From assembly GCA_022813625.1 (NCBI GenBank), contig JAKLMB010000022.1:186001-250000 (forward strand): a stretch of 64,000 nucleotides of DNA. Direction: 5' to 3'. The stretch comes from Aaosphaeria pasadenensis (Eukaryota > Ascomycota > Dothideomycetes > Pleosporales). The notes beneath the pieces are model-generated. The model did not search any database and was not told the origin of the DNA. It saw only the letters and a list, made by a program, of their open reading frames with translations. This document shows, piece after piece, positions 1 to 11,708 of the stretch; position 1 is the stretch's first letter; each line of letters opens with the position of its first letter. A program made the position numbers and the translations under genes.

Positions 1-556
1 GTCTTGGAAGGACTGGAGGAAGTGGGGGAAGGCGTGAAAGTGACATCGCATTCGTATATCGGGGTGTGCTTCTTTGTGCTTGACCGGATCAAGATCTGAA
101 TCGCCGGCATATGTTAGTCATTTTCCTCCCATCATGTCTGTCTGTTACTGAGGATCGAGTCGGCATTCGTTTGCTCACCTTCCCGGTCTTCCCCTCTCCT
201 TCGTACACAGCACCCTTCTCGACAAACCAGAGCCAGTATGTAAACGCGCCATTCAGAATGAAATAGGCAGCTACCGCTGGCGCAGTATACGGCTTGGTTG
301 CGTCCCAGCCCAATGTCCAGTCGAAGTAGAATAGCACGCCAGCAATGATCACGGCCACATATCCGAGAGCGAGACGAACGTCCGTTTGCGTGTGAACTTG
401 TCGAAATTTGAGGGAGTGCAGGTAGTTAGGAAGTGCATCATCGGTCGTATTCTTTAGATCTGGAGGTTGCGTCAGTAGGCTTGCAATTGCGCGGCAACTA
501 TGAAAATACACACCTGGCAGTGAATACACAGCGATCTTTGTGGAAGCGTTTGACAT
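1..556 (-). CDS. SPC2: Signal peptidase complex subunit 2 (partial, 3' end off window)
   Basis: Non-catalytic subunit of the ER signal peptidase complex (SPC25 family), which supports signal-peptide cleavage at the translocon. Exons on the minus strand are 556-514, 459-179 and 95-1; the last runs off the left edge. The joins keep frame: exon 1 (MSNASTKIAVYSLP) continues into DLKNTTDDALPNYLHS, and exon 3 begins ILIRSSTKKHTPIYECDV. Two hydrophobic segments lie close together (LALGYVAVIIAGVLFYF, then APAVAAYFILNGAFTYWLWF), the hairpin expected for SPC2, followed by the cytosolic beta-rich part. The start is the first ATG and gives the short lysine-containing N terminus usual for the family. It is divergent from EMC3, another ER membrane-protein biogenesis gene, with 299 bp between the start codons. 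Confidence 0.88.
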
Positions 557-855
557 TTTCGCTATTTGTATATAGTCCTTATCGTTGCACCGTTCAAAGG
601 GGATTGGGAAGCAGTATAGTTCTGCGGGAGCTCGTTGTTGTTTGGTCTGATAGCGGCCACATTTCCAAAAGGCGCAACGGGCGGGATCCTTGTCGGAGGT
701 TCGGTTCAGTTCCGCCGCCTCCCCTGTGCAGGTAAGCTCTCATCACAACCACCCGCCATCGACATCGTCAATATCTATCCTACCACCCAGATAACGTTTC
801 TTGTTGTCCCGCTCCCGTCCACAATCGCGATTGCCTGCACCTTCGAATCACCATA
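557..855. promoter_or_regulatory. Shared SPC2/EMC3 divergent promoter region
   Basis: These 299 bp separate the start codons of two divergent ER genes and must hold both 5' leaders and promoters. I see no clear TATA box. The EMC3-proximal part is C-rich. Bidirectional control is inferred from the layout only. Confidence 0.5.
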
Positions 856-1953
856 ATGGCTCAGCCTGTGGTACAAACTATCCACAGGGACCCTGCCCTA
901 TTGTATGCGCACTTCAAATGTTAGAATCGTACAGGGCAAGCACTGACATTGTTACAGTTGGTGGATTCTCCTCCCCATCACGGTGGTCATGGTATGTAAT
1001 CTCTGTGCATCATGTCCTCCAGGTCTAGGCATCGGTCTGACATGCTCTAGATTTTGACAGGAATCCTACGTCACTATGCGATGGTCCTCCTACAGAATAC
1101 TCCAAAGAAGCAACCCCTCCCACAGATCCGACAGCAACGCTCTCTCGTCCGCGGCGTCAATCTACGTACAAACGCCAATGTCTTGTCCCCATCATCCTTC
1201 CAAGGGCGCAAAGCGTATATGGTCCAGGCGTATCAGGATGGCAAATTCCTCGCAGAGCCGGAGAATCGAGGCAAGCCTAGGCCGAACCCGATGAGTGACC
1301 CGGCAGCTATGGAGGGCATGATGGGAATGATGAAGGGCAATATGGCCATGATGATCCCGCAAACTCTGATCATGGGATGGATCAATGCATTTTTCTCCGG
1401 CTTCGTCATCAGTAAGTTCCCGTCACTATTTAGTTGAGAGGACGGTGCATGGGAGCGATGTTTTCAGCGTCTCAATGTTTCTTCGAACTCAACCTAGATC
1501 ACTCTACGGAACTTGGTTCAGCTACTATGTATACCAAGCTAACTGGGATTGTAGTGAAACTCCCCTTCCCGTTGACACCTCAATTCAAGTCCATGCTTCA
1601 ATCTGGTGTGGGTACCCGCGATCTAGATGTAAGATGGGTGTCCAGTTTATCTTGGTACTTCCTCACCTTGTTTGGTCTGCAACCCGTCTACAATTTCATC
1701 CTCGGAAGTAACAACTGTAAGTCGTCCCTAGCAAGCTATGAGAATAACTGGGAATTCACTAATGCTGACCGCCCCAGCTGCAAATCAAGTCACCCAACAG
1801 ATGGGCCAAATGAATCCAGGAGCAGGAATGATGGGCCCAGAACAAGATCCGGACAAATTGTTCTTGAGTGAAGCAGAGAACTTGGAGGTTCTGGAGCATC
1901 GATGGATACTTGATGGCGTCGAGGAGCGCCTCATTGCCAAGTTAACGTCGTAG
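856..1953 (+). CDS. EMC3: ER membrane protein complex subunit 3
   Basis: EMC3 is the Oxa1/YidC-like core subunit of the ER membrane protein complex, the insertase for tail-anchored and multipass proteins. Five exons (856-902, 958-991, 1051-1411, 1555-1716, 1778-1953) join in frame to 259 aa. The N terminus is MAQPVVQTIHRDPALFWW, and the first membrane segment WILLPITVVMILTGIL spans the exon 2/3 border. Exon 3 holds the family's Met-rich stretch (MEGMMGMMKGNMAMM) before TM2 (TLIMGWINAFFSGFVI). Exon 4 gives MKLPFPLTPQFKSMLQSG and TM3 (WYFLTLFGLQPVYNFIL). The C terminus is the charged cytosolic tail with EAENLEVLEHRW. Length matches the family. EMC6, another core subunit, lies 14 kb downstream on the same strand. 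Confidence 0.93.
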
Positions 1954-4444
1954 GGTGGCCGTGCTAAACCACTGCTTCATGGTGATGTATGTATATATAT
2001 GTGTAAGGACTGATCAAAGTGGGGGCCATGATGATCAGCCACAAGGCCAGCATAGGAAGGTCTTGTTTCCAGTGCGGTGAATCAAAATAATTAGAACGGT
2101 CAAGATCTAGCGAAATACATACACAGATTCCTCTTCTATTCCAATCAATGAATTGGTTTTAGATGATGCACTAACAAATGCGTGGGGGAGGTAGATATCC
2201 TGATATCTATGTACCGATTGGCAATGGAATTCCTAAAAAAAGCCTGTCGATTCTTCTTCTACCGATGGTCAGCTTTGTGAAGGGTGGACAACCCGATAGC
2301 TCTATAAATCCGGCCCGTGGGCAAGGACTTTCGGGCCCGTACCTACACTGGCAACCGCCAGGTCGGCTGCCCCTGTAGAACAAAAGAAAACAAAAGGATA
2401 ATTCTGGGACGACGCTGGAGGCCTGTTTGTCTTGGTGATCTGGTCCTGGAGTATTCCGTAGATGGACGAGGTATCGGCCAAAAGCCCCCCGCATAATCAG
2501 CCACCACCACCACCACCGCCATCCATCCCATACATCACATTACATCCTTCCTACATACATACACCCAACCAATCCATCCATGATCCATCCATCCACCCTT
2601 TGTCCAGTCTTCCTCTCATTCCCTGCTCTTGAGTCTTGACTGCCTCCATCTCTCCTCCCCGCCTCTTCCTCCCCCTCTCCCTCTTCCCGCTTGTTCCCGT
2701 AATAGAATCAGCCAGCACATCCCTTCCGATGCCTTTGCTCATCCCGAGTACATCATTGGGGCGGCACGCATGCCGTTCCAACCATACACGTCAATATATT
2801 CCAGCGTCACACGTACGGACAAAAGCCTCTTTCGGTCCTCCAGATTTAACATGGTGACGAGGTCGTCAGATGGTGCATCGAGAAGGCCAGCCGCAGCACT
2901 GCACTGCACAGCATTGCACCACACTACACCGCACCGCACCGTACGGCAGATCCAAGCCAGGTGTGGTGGGAAGTGCCTGTCTTGCGTGCCCGTAATGTCC
3001 ATATTCGCAATGATCTATCACTCTCCATAGGTTGCGGTCATGTAACCACAGGTCATATTAGGAGTACAGATGGCTGTTGTCGTTGGGCAACCAGTACCCA
3101 TTCCTTTCGCGGCGCCCTTATAGTGATTGACGTGCGACACAACATGCTCAGTCAGGCAAACGCAGCATCGCCCTGCCTGTCTCCTCCACCGGTTCCTAAT
3201 CGATGGTGCATTGTCAAAGATTCGCTCGGGAGTGGCTCGAGGGTGGCCTCACCCCCAGTGGGCTTTCTGCATCCTGGGACAGCTCTCCAATTACAGCATC
3301 CCCTCATCCACCCATCCTCAGTCGTATCACACCTGGTCGACCAAATCGCCTTTCCTGCCTAAGTATGGCTACTAGCTCTAGCACTCCGTACTTCATTGTA
3401 CATGCTTTTTGTCTTCCATGCTGCACTGTATCCGTCCCGTCCCTCCTCAATGTTCTCCTGGCAACCCGATCGACTCGTGGCAGCCATCACGCGGGGTTCA
3501 TGGCCATTGATGGCTGCATGATGGATGGACGGAACGGAATAGCAGAAGCAATATCTTCGCCTGGGGCCCGCTGTGGCGCCAATCCGCCCTCACGGGTCAG
3601 TGCTGTACTCTTTCTTGTATCTCGATGTTCACTTCCTACCAATGGTCTCGGTGCGATTGGCCCCCAAAACGCACACCCGAGCTGTACAGAGCATCCTGGA
3701 CGCCCCCTAGAGGCATGCAGCATTGTGGCTCGCAAGGTTCTGGCAGTGATCTGCCATATGAATGTATGTCATTACTTTTTATCAGAGGCTTGGTCCTTCC
3801 GCCGCCATCCCCCATGCGACCCCGCAGGCCTGCTGTACGGCGCGGAACGACGCGTTCTAGGTAGTTCCCAACTGGGAAGTGGGTAGCTGAACAACTGGCG
3901 ATGGCCACCGGTGAATAGAACAGAATGCAGGGGTTCCCCTGCTCCACGGCGCTCGATAGCCCTCGACGCCTAATTGGCCGAGAGAGGATGCGGCTCTGCG
4001 ACTCTGACTGGACCATAAATGAGTTCCAGGACGGGTGGTTTGGCAGGACAGTTGCCCATACCAAAACAGAGGCAGTGCATTTCCGCATTCTCTCACTCGA
4101 CTCTTATCGTCTTGGATGGACTTTTCGTTTGACAGGTGCTTCGCCTCCTCAAATCTTTATCGATACATCACACTTAGGCATCTCGCGTCCTGAGGCCATT
4201 GCAGTACTGTGTTGGTGTATATATATCCTTTCGAGTCTGCTCTATGTGAGAGACCGTGGATGTAAATCATCGTATGTCACTCAACTCATTGATTTTTGGG
4301 TTGGAACTTTGCTTATGTTTCAATGCTAGCCGTTTCTTAATTCAGTATTGTCATCTCATCCAGTGTCCCAGCGCTGCAACTTTGCCGACGTTTTGGGCAT
4401 GGTGAATTGTGGTATCGCTTCCTCATTGTAGTCCGACCAACACT
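1954..4444. other. Gene-free stretch between EMC3 and the zinc-finger gene
   Basis: No protein-like frame was found. It holds simple repeats: a CCACCA run near 2503-2520, CCAT-type runs near 2520-2600, and a degenerate GCACT/GCACC array near 2895-2945. Most of the right half is probably promoter and 5' leader of the zinc-finger gene. An open frame at 3203-3886 resembles no protein I know. Confidence 0.6.
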
Positions 4445-6007
4445 ATGGACCCATTTATACAATTTAACGACCTTCCTCAAATTCCAAACTCTTTGGAGGA
4501 CGAGGCATCATTCGCTGGATGGCAATATCAATATCAATATCTTGCACAGCCGCAGGCATACATCCAGGCGAGGGTGGAATCAGGGGAGTGCTTTGGGAAA
4601 GGGCCAGCCTACCATTACCCAAGGACATCAAAGATGGAATCGATTCAGCGATTTATAAACAATGCTGACACCTCTCCAACCTCGCTCTACCTAGGATGCG
4701 TGTCCAGCCTGCCTCTTCAGACTCAGAACCTAAAACAGTATGACCAAACATCAACATGGACATCTGCAGAACATGTCCCATGCTCCACACGCATCGATTC
4801 ACCCGAACCTACCTCTGTGTCTGGCGAATCTACTCATTACCCATTCACCGATGCTGGATCGCCAGACACTTATTATCAAGGTTCTTATGGCGGTCCAACA
4901 GATAGCTATCTTTCCGGGATATCGTACCCATCCCCCAACCCATCTATATCCGCACCCGGCGTACTTGAGCTATCGCATGCAGGGCAAGGTATCTGCCCAC
5001 GAGATGTTCTTTACGAGCAGGATCGTGTAGATCCTCTTGCAAAAGACCAAGTCCAAGACTGTTCGGATACTATTTCCGAATCTGAGCCTGCGCTTGATTC
5101 GCAGTACGCTTCGGCAACGCCTACAGATGGGGAGAGGGATGAAGACGGACAGCACGAGTACGATGTTGCTATGTCTTATCAATTGGAAGAGTATGTTCGG
5201 CCTGCTGAGGAAACCGACTCCGATTACTCGCCAGTGCAACGAACGTCGAAGAAGCGATGCTCATCTGCATCCAACGGTCCGTTCCGCTCTGTAAAACGCA
5301 GACCCCGCAAGAGCGGTATCACACAGTCAGCGATCTCCAAACCCAACAAGAATAAGAGGAAGCGCGCCAGCGTCTCGTCGAAGTCAGCGAAGTCCAGCAC
5401 CAAGAAGAACGCCGATGCCAAGCAACCTTTCCCTTGCACTCTTGCCATCTACGGATGCCAATCCAAATTCTCATCGAAGAACGAATGGAAGCGGCATATG
5501 AATACGCAGCACATCAAGCTCGGCTTCTGGCGATGTGATCTCTGCATTACCACCACCGACCCCGAGGACGCCGGAAGCGTCTATCACAATGACTTCAACC
5601 GCAAAGACCTCTTCAGACAGCATCTGCGACGCATGCACACCACTCACCCCAAAGGCACAAGCGGTGACTTGGATATCCCAGTCACAGAGGCAAACATCGT
5701 CGAGCACGAACATCGCTGTTACCGGCACTTGCGTGAAAACCCTCAACACTCAAATTGTCTGTTCTGCGATGCAGTCTTCACTGGTGCAAACAGTTGGGAT
5801 GATCGCATGGATCATGTCGGGCGCCATCTTGAGAAGGATCGCAGGCCTGAGACATACGATGTATCGGCTTGGAAGGTAGATCCCATGCTCGAATCTTACC
5901 TACTCGATGAAGGTCTGATAAAACGCAACCACGACGGGTGGTCAATCGGAAATGGTCTCCCAAGAGCGGTGGCATCCCGATTTGATGATGACAGCGGGAG
6001 CGAATAA
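4445..6007 (+). CDS. C2H2 zinc-finger protein, probable transcription factor
   Basis: Single-exon gene of 520 aa. The start is the ATG at 4445 (context ACACTATGG, A at -3); the open frame extends upstream only through a GTG codon, which is not used here. Residues 1-260 are Gln/Tyr/Ser/Pro-rich and look disordered. Residues about 268-325 are strongly basic (KKRCS, KRRPRKSG, KNKRKRAS), a likely nuclear localisation and DNA-contact region. Three C2H2-like fingers follow: about 329-353 (PFPCTLAIYGC..HMNTQH), about 362-400 (RCDLC..HLRRMH, with a long loop) and about 437-462 (CLFCDAVF..HVGRH). This arrangement with irregular spacing is common in fungal C2H2 proteins. I cannot name an orthologue or target. 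A long upstream region of 2.5 kb fits a regulated gene. Confidence 0.85.
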   Translation: MDPFIQFNDLPQIPNSLEDEASFAGWQYQYQYLAQPQAYIQARVESGECFGKGPAYHYPRTSKMESIQRFINNADTSPTSLYLGCVSSLPLQTQNLKQYDQTSTWTSAEHVPCSTRIDSPEPTSVSGESTHYPFTDAGSPDTYYQGSYGGPTDSYLSGISYPSPNPSISAPGVLELSHAGQGICPRDVLYEQDRVDPLAKDQVQDCSDTISESEPALDSQYASATPTDGERDEDGQHEYDVAMSYQLEEYVRPAEETDSDYSPVQRTSKKRCSSASNGPFRSVKRRPRKSGITQSAISKPNKNKRKRASVSSKSAKSSTKKNADAKQPFPCTLAIYGCQSKFSSKNEWKRHMNTQHIKLGFWRCDLCITTTDPEDAGSVYHNDFNRKDLFRQHLRRMHTTHPKGTSGDLDIPVTEANIVEHEHRCYRHLRENPQHSNCLFCDAVFTGANSWDDRMDHVGRHLEKDRRPETYDVSAWKVDPMLESYLLDEGLIKRNHDGWSIGNGLPRAVASRFDDDSGSE

Positions 6008-8462
6008 GAGACTTGTTCTCACAGACATACATAGAGTGATGAGGCTGTAGGGTCGGTGAATTATACATATCTCACGACATGGTTTTGCTATATGCGCGAC
6101 ATTTGATTTCGGATACCCAACCAACGTGGCGTTCGGGGTATATTTCTTTTAGGCAGTAGATATATTTTTCGGCAAAAATAGATAGTAGCTGACGGCATAG
6201 CGATAATCTCAATTTATTCCCCCTTGATCCAACCAAGATACGCTTCTCAGGAGTCTTTGCGTGTCAGCTTGCCGCCCAAGTCAAGACATGGACTTCATGG
6301 CAATTTGATTTGAAGGGAGGCAACGGCGAATCGACTATTGGGTTCAAATCGGACCCCACCTTCTACAAGCCATAGCAGAGTGGTGAATCATGACACCGTG
6401 CTCCGCATGCGCGTTGTATCGGGCTTTCGTTCTGATTGAAGTTAGCTTACGTCGGTCGGACTGTCATGGCAGGTAGCTTCCCTTGGTATCTGTATGATTG
6501 ACTTCTTTCTGGCCTATCCATAGACATCAACTGGAAGCCTGCTTACGAGTCTGTTCACTGGCGGTGTAACCGTCGATTTGGATGTTTATGGGGCGAGAAC
6601 GTCCCGACAACTTGGGATACTGCCCACCCTTTTCCTAACTGCGAAGCAGAGTCGCGAGAAGTTCACTGGCTACGCTGTAATTGACATATTCTGCAATAAG
6701 CTGCCAAATTTCTACACAGCCGACTTGTCGGCGCCTGATTCCATTCTCGTTGGTGCGATCTATCTCGTTATACTACGCAGTTACGGCACCGGTTTTGTGC
6801 AAACGTTGTGTACGGACACTCAAGACACAGACGAGGAAAGTGCCGCAGCACTCCTAATTTCCACCAGGTACCTACCTAAGTACCTACTTGACCAATGGTA
6901 TTAGAAACGTTCCCTTCTCATCTACTTCCGATCCATTTTTCACCTCTACCACATGAATTTGGAAGAGATAGAGCCAAACTTCATTTACTCCTTTCAACAC
7001 TCCTCCAGAGCAAGACAGCCTCATACTAGCCTTCATACTGATCAATTAAACACACACTCACATGCTCGTGGCTATAATCCAAACTCTTGGTCTTATAAGT
7101 TCTGTATTCCTGCTCTTTTCGACTATCCTTAGACGACACACGCTAGAATCTATTGAAACACGATTCTACAAGACGACCAGGTACCGCGGGCTCACATTGA
7201 ATGTACAGGTAGCAGTGTATTAGGAAATGTCAAATAAAATAGTATCTATACTGCCTTGTATTACTTTCACCAAGAAAAACCCCTTCCAATTAATCCTGTC
7301 TGACTGAACTACAGGAGACCACGGCCACACACATATTAATGAATCAACACGCAATCTTCAACACACTCAGAGATGCCTGTATCTAAACAAAATTACTTGC
7401 TCAGAGACCATAGTCCTTCAGAACTTTGAATGTCATATAACGACCCATATACCCCAAACCTGCACAGCCTTATTAACACCGTCGCAACATCGATAGAAAA
7501 AACAACATTTCGACGCCGCGTGCCAACGTAACTCAAGATATTGATCTCTGACGCACTGACATACCATTCACACAGATAAACATCCAATCAATCTAAATAC
7601 CACCAGGCCAAAGTTGTTCTTCATTCACCCCAATACATCAACGAAAGGATAAGCCCGAGATGTTACTCTCCATCCTGCCACCGAAGAAATGAAGATGAAG
7701 TATGATTGAAGTCCGGCTCGACCAGGTTCAACGAGAAACATCGGGAAACCTGGGAATTATGCCACGAGGGGTATCATTACGCCTTATTGGGTTTCGTGGT
7801 TGATATTAGGGGAGAGGCAGTGAGTGGCATGGGTGTTGGATGGGATACTTGAACTGGTCATACACATATCCATACGCATACACAATTGCAATTGAGAATG
7901 CCGTGATGAGCGAGGAGGAGGTGATTAGGTACTCCTGGCCAAGAAGGGTGTCACGAGGAAACAAAGGAAACAATCATAATGGCTCTGACATTGAAGGTGA
8001 TGGTATACCCAAGGGGGACACGAAAGATATGCAAACTATGTACAATTTATGAGAGAAAGAAAGGTGGTCGGTTGTCGATTTGCTGCTGTTCTAATGCTAC
8101 GTACGTTGATTCGTCAGGTATCTTATTTAACAAACTAGCGCAGGGAGAAAAAACGAAACTATTATACTCGCCACCCGTGGAAATGCCGCAAGATTTTTTC
8201 GGCTTCGGTGGCAGGGAAGATGGTCTGGCCTAAAAGGTGACAGATAAACAGATGGCGGCGAAGCGACAGAGGCAGAAACAGACAGATTTGAACGAGCGCC
8301 CGACTCCCAGATGTCGTGATGAAGACTTGAAGAGGAAGCAAAAAAGGAAAAAGTATTCGTGCGTCGAGTGCGTAAACGCCCAGCAAGGCCCACAGGTCCT
8401 CTGGCAGACGTTCATTAGTCAAATTAAGAGAGAAAGACAAAACAAAAGGGAAAGTGATAATT
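6008..8462. other. AT-rich gene-free stretch
   Basis: Between the zinc-finger gene and the 3' end of the vezatin-like gene. The frames here (for example 6578-6904 and 7840-8052) lack recognisable features and have no family resemblance. One GGTTCAAATC string near 6350 recalls a tRNA T-loop but has no matching stem. Confidence 0.6.
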
Positions 8463-10492
8463 TCACAGACTCGTTACCCTACCTGGAGCAGGCAGGCTCA
8501 TTCTTTGTGGCCGTAAATTGATGACAGATTCCAACTCTTTCAACATGTTGTTGCTCGCGTCTCTCTGCTCCCTGAGGCTTGCCTGCCGGACTCGATCCTC
8601 TTGGATTTTGTGCATACGTTCTTCTCTCGTCATCGTAGCACGTGTCTTTGGTATGGCAATGGCTTCGAAGACTTCGTCATCGGAATTATTGCCATCGGCG
8701 CTCGAGGGCGCAGATTGGTTGAGACTCAATAATTCTCCGTTCAGCGCTCGGAGGGCATCAGATGGACTACCTTCGTCAACCGCTGTCAAACCGCCTAGGC
8801 TTGGGACGGGCGATCTCAAACCACTGGAGGCCTGGGATATCCGCCTTTCGTGCCTATCGATGTTGAGAGCAAGCGCATTCTTGCCTGCTTCCCACGCCTG
8901 CATTAGGTTCTTAAGATCCGCGCCGATGGACTCGTATTGCGCCATCAGATGCGAACTTAGGTCAGTCACATCTTCAGACTCTTCCAAGGTCTTATTCGAC
9001 TCTTCGCGCAGAATTTGCATCTTCGCTTGGAGTCCACGAATACCCTGGGACAAGGAACCGAGCTTGCGGACCGAGGTGCGCAATTTTTCGCGATTCGGCG
9101 TTGGTTGAGACTTGCTTGGAGAAGGCAAGACGAAGTTTTGTTCTTCGCCCAAAATGCGGTTTATCTTCTCGCTCCACTCGCCGGTAGTGGCGGCCAAAGT
9201 GAGCATTGAGTCTACCGCGGTACTCCATCGTACAAAGTCAGGTTTGCCACCGTCCGCCTCCAGGGCGAGCAGGGAGCAAAGGTAGACTCTCCGCAAGATG
9301 GACAGCCGGTACTGGAGTGTGCGCAGAACCTTCAGCGTCTCATTATCTTCGAACTCGGACTGCGAGTATCCCTGGGCTGCCTCCTGCAGATCGGGATTGC
9401 TAATGTCGTACACATCCAGATATTTCTCCAAATCGTCTTCTTCGATCAAATGCTTCAGGGACCCGCATTGCTCGGCGAAAACAGGTACAGTGTCCGCGAA
9501 AGCAGCGCCGAGGCTTCGGCGTAGACGTTGGCATCGACGGCTCTGGCCTTGTTCTTCCAGCCGGGAGATAGGGGGCAGGGGGCTGCTTCTATACGAACGT
9601 TAGCTAGGTGAAGGCTATATTAGCCAGAATGGGAACACTTACAGTCGATAACCCCTTGAGACAAGCTCGACCTCCTGGATCAATGCAAGGCTTGACGAGG
9701 TCGACGCCTCAAATGCTTGGAGATTCGTGACAAGAGTGGATGCAGCCTCCACTGCTTGCTGTCGGAGGTGTTGTAACCATTGGCGCCGGATGTAGGCGTA
9801 GCAGCTTGTGGCAACTGCTGCGAAGACTGCCAATACGGCAAGGAACCTGCCGATGCTGAAACCAGTGGACCTGTTCCGCGACCAATGTACCAGCCAGACG
9901 AGGCAAAAGGAAGTCGCCGCAGTCAAGCCGGCACCGGTCACACTCGTTGTGGCGACCTTGAACTCTTGGGGTGCGATTCGGTTGTCGGATGCGAAGCTGG
10001 GAAGGGAGGGAGCTCGTAAACCGCCTTGCTCGGCGAGGAGTTGAGAGGCGACGAGCAGGTATCGGAAGTGTTCGAGGAAACGTTGGTTGTCTGCACGCCC
10101 GATTCTAGAATTCACCGCCCGCTGATAGTCTGCGGTTAGTGGGAGGTCTCCCGACCAGCGAGTGGCCTGTAGATTGACAAACTCACTGAACAAGCGCTAT
10201 GTATGCGCGCCACCGAGCCATTCCCCCGCGTGTGTATGCGTAGGGGACGAGGAAGCTTTTCTCGAATCCGCGACTGGAGCGTTGAGGGACCTCTCGGGGC
10301 GAAATTGTGTGTGTCGTCTGAAGGGATGGCGGAGGCGACCGGCGACGGCGGGGAGCTTGTGTGTCTTCTTCCCTCACCTGGAGAAGGCGGGCGGTTAGCG
10401 CACGTTGCTGCAGGATGTAGCCACACGAAGAGATTTCTTTTACCTTCTAAGAACTCGGCCAGGGGCGAGTCATCGAATATGACGTTCTCCAT
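8463..10492 (-). CDS. Vezatin / Inp2-like myosin-binding membrane protein
   Basis: Fungal protein of the vezatin domain family (myosin-binding motif of peroxisomes), related to yeast Inp2, the peroxisomal receptor for myosin V. Proposed exons on the minus strand are 10492-10444, 10377-10214, 10166-9643 and 9588-8463, giving 620 aa. The N terminus MENVIFDDSPLAEFLEGEG is followed by a polar stretch, then ADYQRAVNSRIGRADNQRF and a helical segment. Two adjacent membrane segments lie at about 148-166 (GLTAATSFCLVWLVHW) and 178-196 (FLAVLAVFAAVATSCYAY). The last exon is helical and charged, with coiled-coil-like parts and a basic C terminus. Exons 1, 3 and 4 are secure. The exon 2/3 border is not: the chosen intron is only 47 nt with a GTGGCG donor. 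A role in peroxisome or organelle positioning is family inference. Confidence 0.8.
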
Positions 10493-10786
10493 CCAAGATC
10501 ATGTTGTGGTGGTTGGTGGTGCGGTGAGGGTTAGGGGGAGTGCGAGTGCCTCGACGCACACTTACACAGAGATAGACACAGGCAATTGGCACGTCACCTG
10601 TTCGCGCGGCCCGTGTGATATCGTTTGCTTTGGGTTTGGTGTACGGGATTGTATACGGGATTCGTTTCGAGGGAGGAGATGTGTGGGTGGCAAGTACAGT
10701 AGTCACAATCGATCGAGGAAGTGAGGGTCTTTCGGGAGCAACCGAAAGGCGACGTTGGTGGATAGAGACAGTAGATACAAGTAGAG

Positions 10787-10811
10787 GTGTAGTGTAGTGT
10801 AGTGTAGTGTA
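10787..10811. repeat. (GTGTA)5 microsatellite
   Basis: Five perfect copies of a 5-bp unit, about 300 bp upstream of the vezatin-like start codon. Confidence 0.95.
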
Positions 10812-10938
10812 GTTTAAAGGTGAGCGTTTAGTTGTGGTGGACGGTGGTGGAGTAGCGGGACGGACTAGGAAGGTGGTGGCCTCAGTTCTCGGCTCTCAGT
10901 GGTGGATGCGCGGCGTTTGGTTCCCTTTGGTGTCCTCT

Positions 10939-10968
10939 GGTATGGTATGGTATGGTATGGTATGGTAT
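10939..10968. repeat. (GGTAT)6 microsatellite
   Basis: Six perfect copies of a second 5-bp unit, 127 bp beyond the first array. Confidence 0.95.
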
Positions 10969-11001
10969 GAACCGACTATGGAGTCATGGACTTTGCATCA
11001 A

Positions 11002-11021
11002 CTGTGCTGTGCTGTGCTGTG
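11002..11021. repeat. (CTGTG)4 microsatellite
   Basis: Four perfect copies of a third 5-bp unit, 33 bp beyond the GGTAT array. Confidence 0.95.
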
Positions 11022-11687
11022 CCACTCCACTCACGTTTCAAATGTCGTCAACTGTGGTTAACGGGGTCGGTCTAAAATGAACGCTACGGTCGGGCTGGGA
11101 GGTATCTACTCTACTTGTACCTCCACAGTACATACCATTACTATTACTTCCTCCTTACTTGGTTCTCTACTTTTGTACTGTACATACTCCGTGCACAGTA
11201 CTCGATGAATTTATTATTATTACTCCGTACTGCATTCGGGGGTGAGATAATTACAAGGGACCGCTAAGGGTCTCGGAACGGTATAAGGCGACGGTTGTGC
11301 GGTGTGCGGTGTGCGGTCTGTTACTGCCGTATACCAGAGCACATGTACGGAGTACTTGTGGTCTTGTACCATACCAATACGATTCTAGGTACTTAGTACC
11401 TAGTACGGAGTACCTAGTGACATTGCGTCCTAGTACCCTAACACATCCAAGAACCACAAGCATGCATGAATGGTCGGGAGATTGTTGTAGATGCGCAGTG
11501 GCTAGAACGACCATTGTCGTCCCTGAATTATTACAGCAATACTAACAATCAGGTGCGGAGTACATGGGAATGAATGGAATGGCCCCTTTAGACAAGATGA
11601 TTAATTTCCTTTCCCCCAGCATATCCTCATTGCAGTAATTAATTATCTACATGCACTTGTAGGCTGTAGCCCTGTACAAGTAGACAA

Positions 11688-11708
11688 GTACTCGGTACTC
11701 GGTACTCG
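11688..11708. repeat. (GTACTCG)3 tandem repeat
   Basis: Three perfect 7-bp units followed by GTACT. It lies in a stretch rich in GTAC-containing words. Confidence 0.9.

Noticed and set aside
3203..3886. 227-codon plus-strand frame in the gap before the zinc-finger gene
   Set aside because: No family resemblance, irregular composition, no splice or promoter support.
6340..6370. GGTTCAAATC, tRNA T-loop-like string
   Set aside because: Flanking bases cannot form the T stem and no acceptor or anticodon arm can be drawn.
6578..6904. 108-codon plus-strand frame
   Set aside because: AT-rich gap, no recognisable features, no exon partners.
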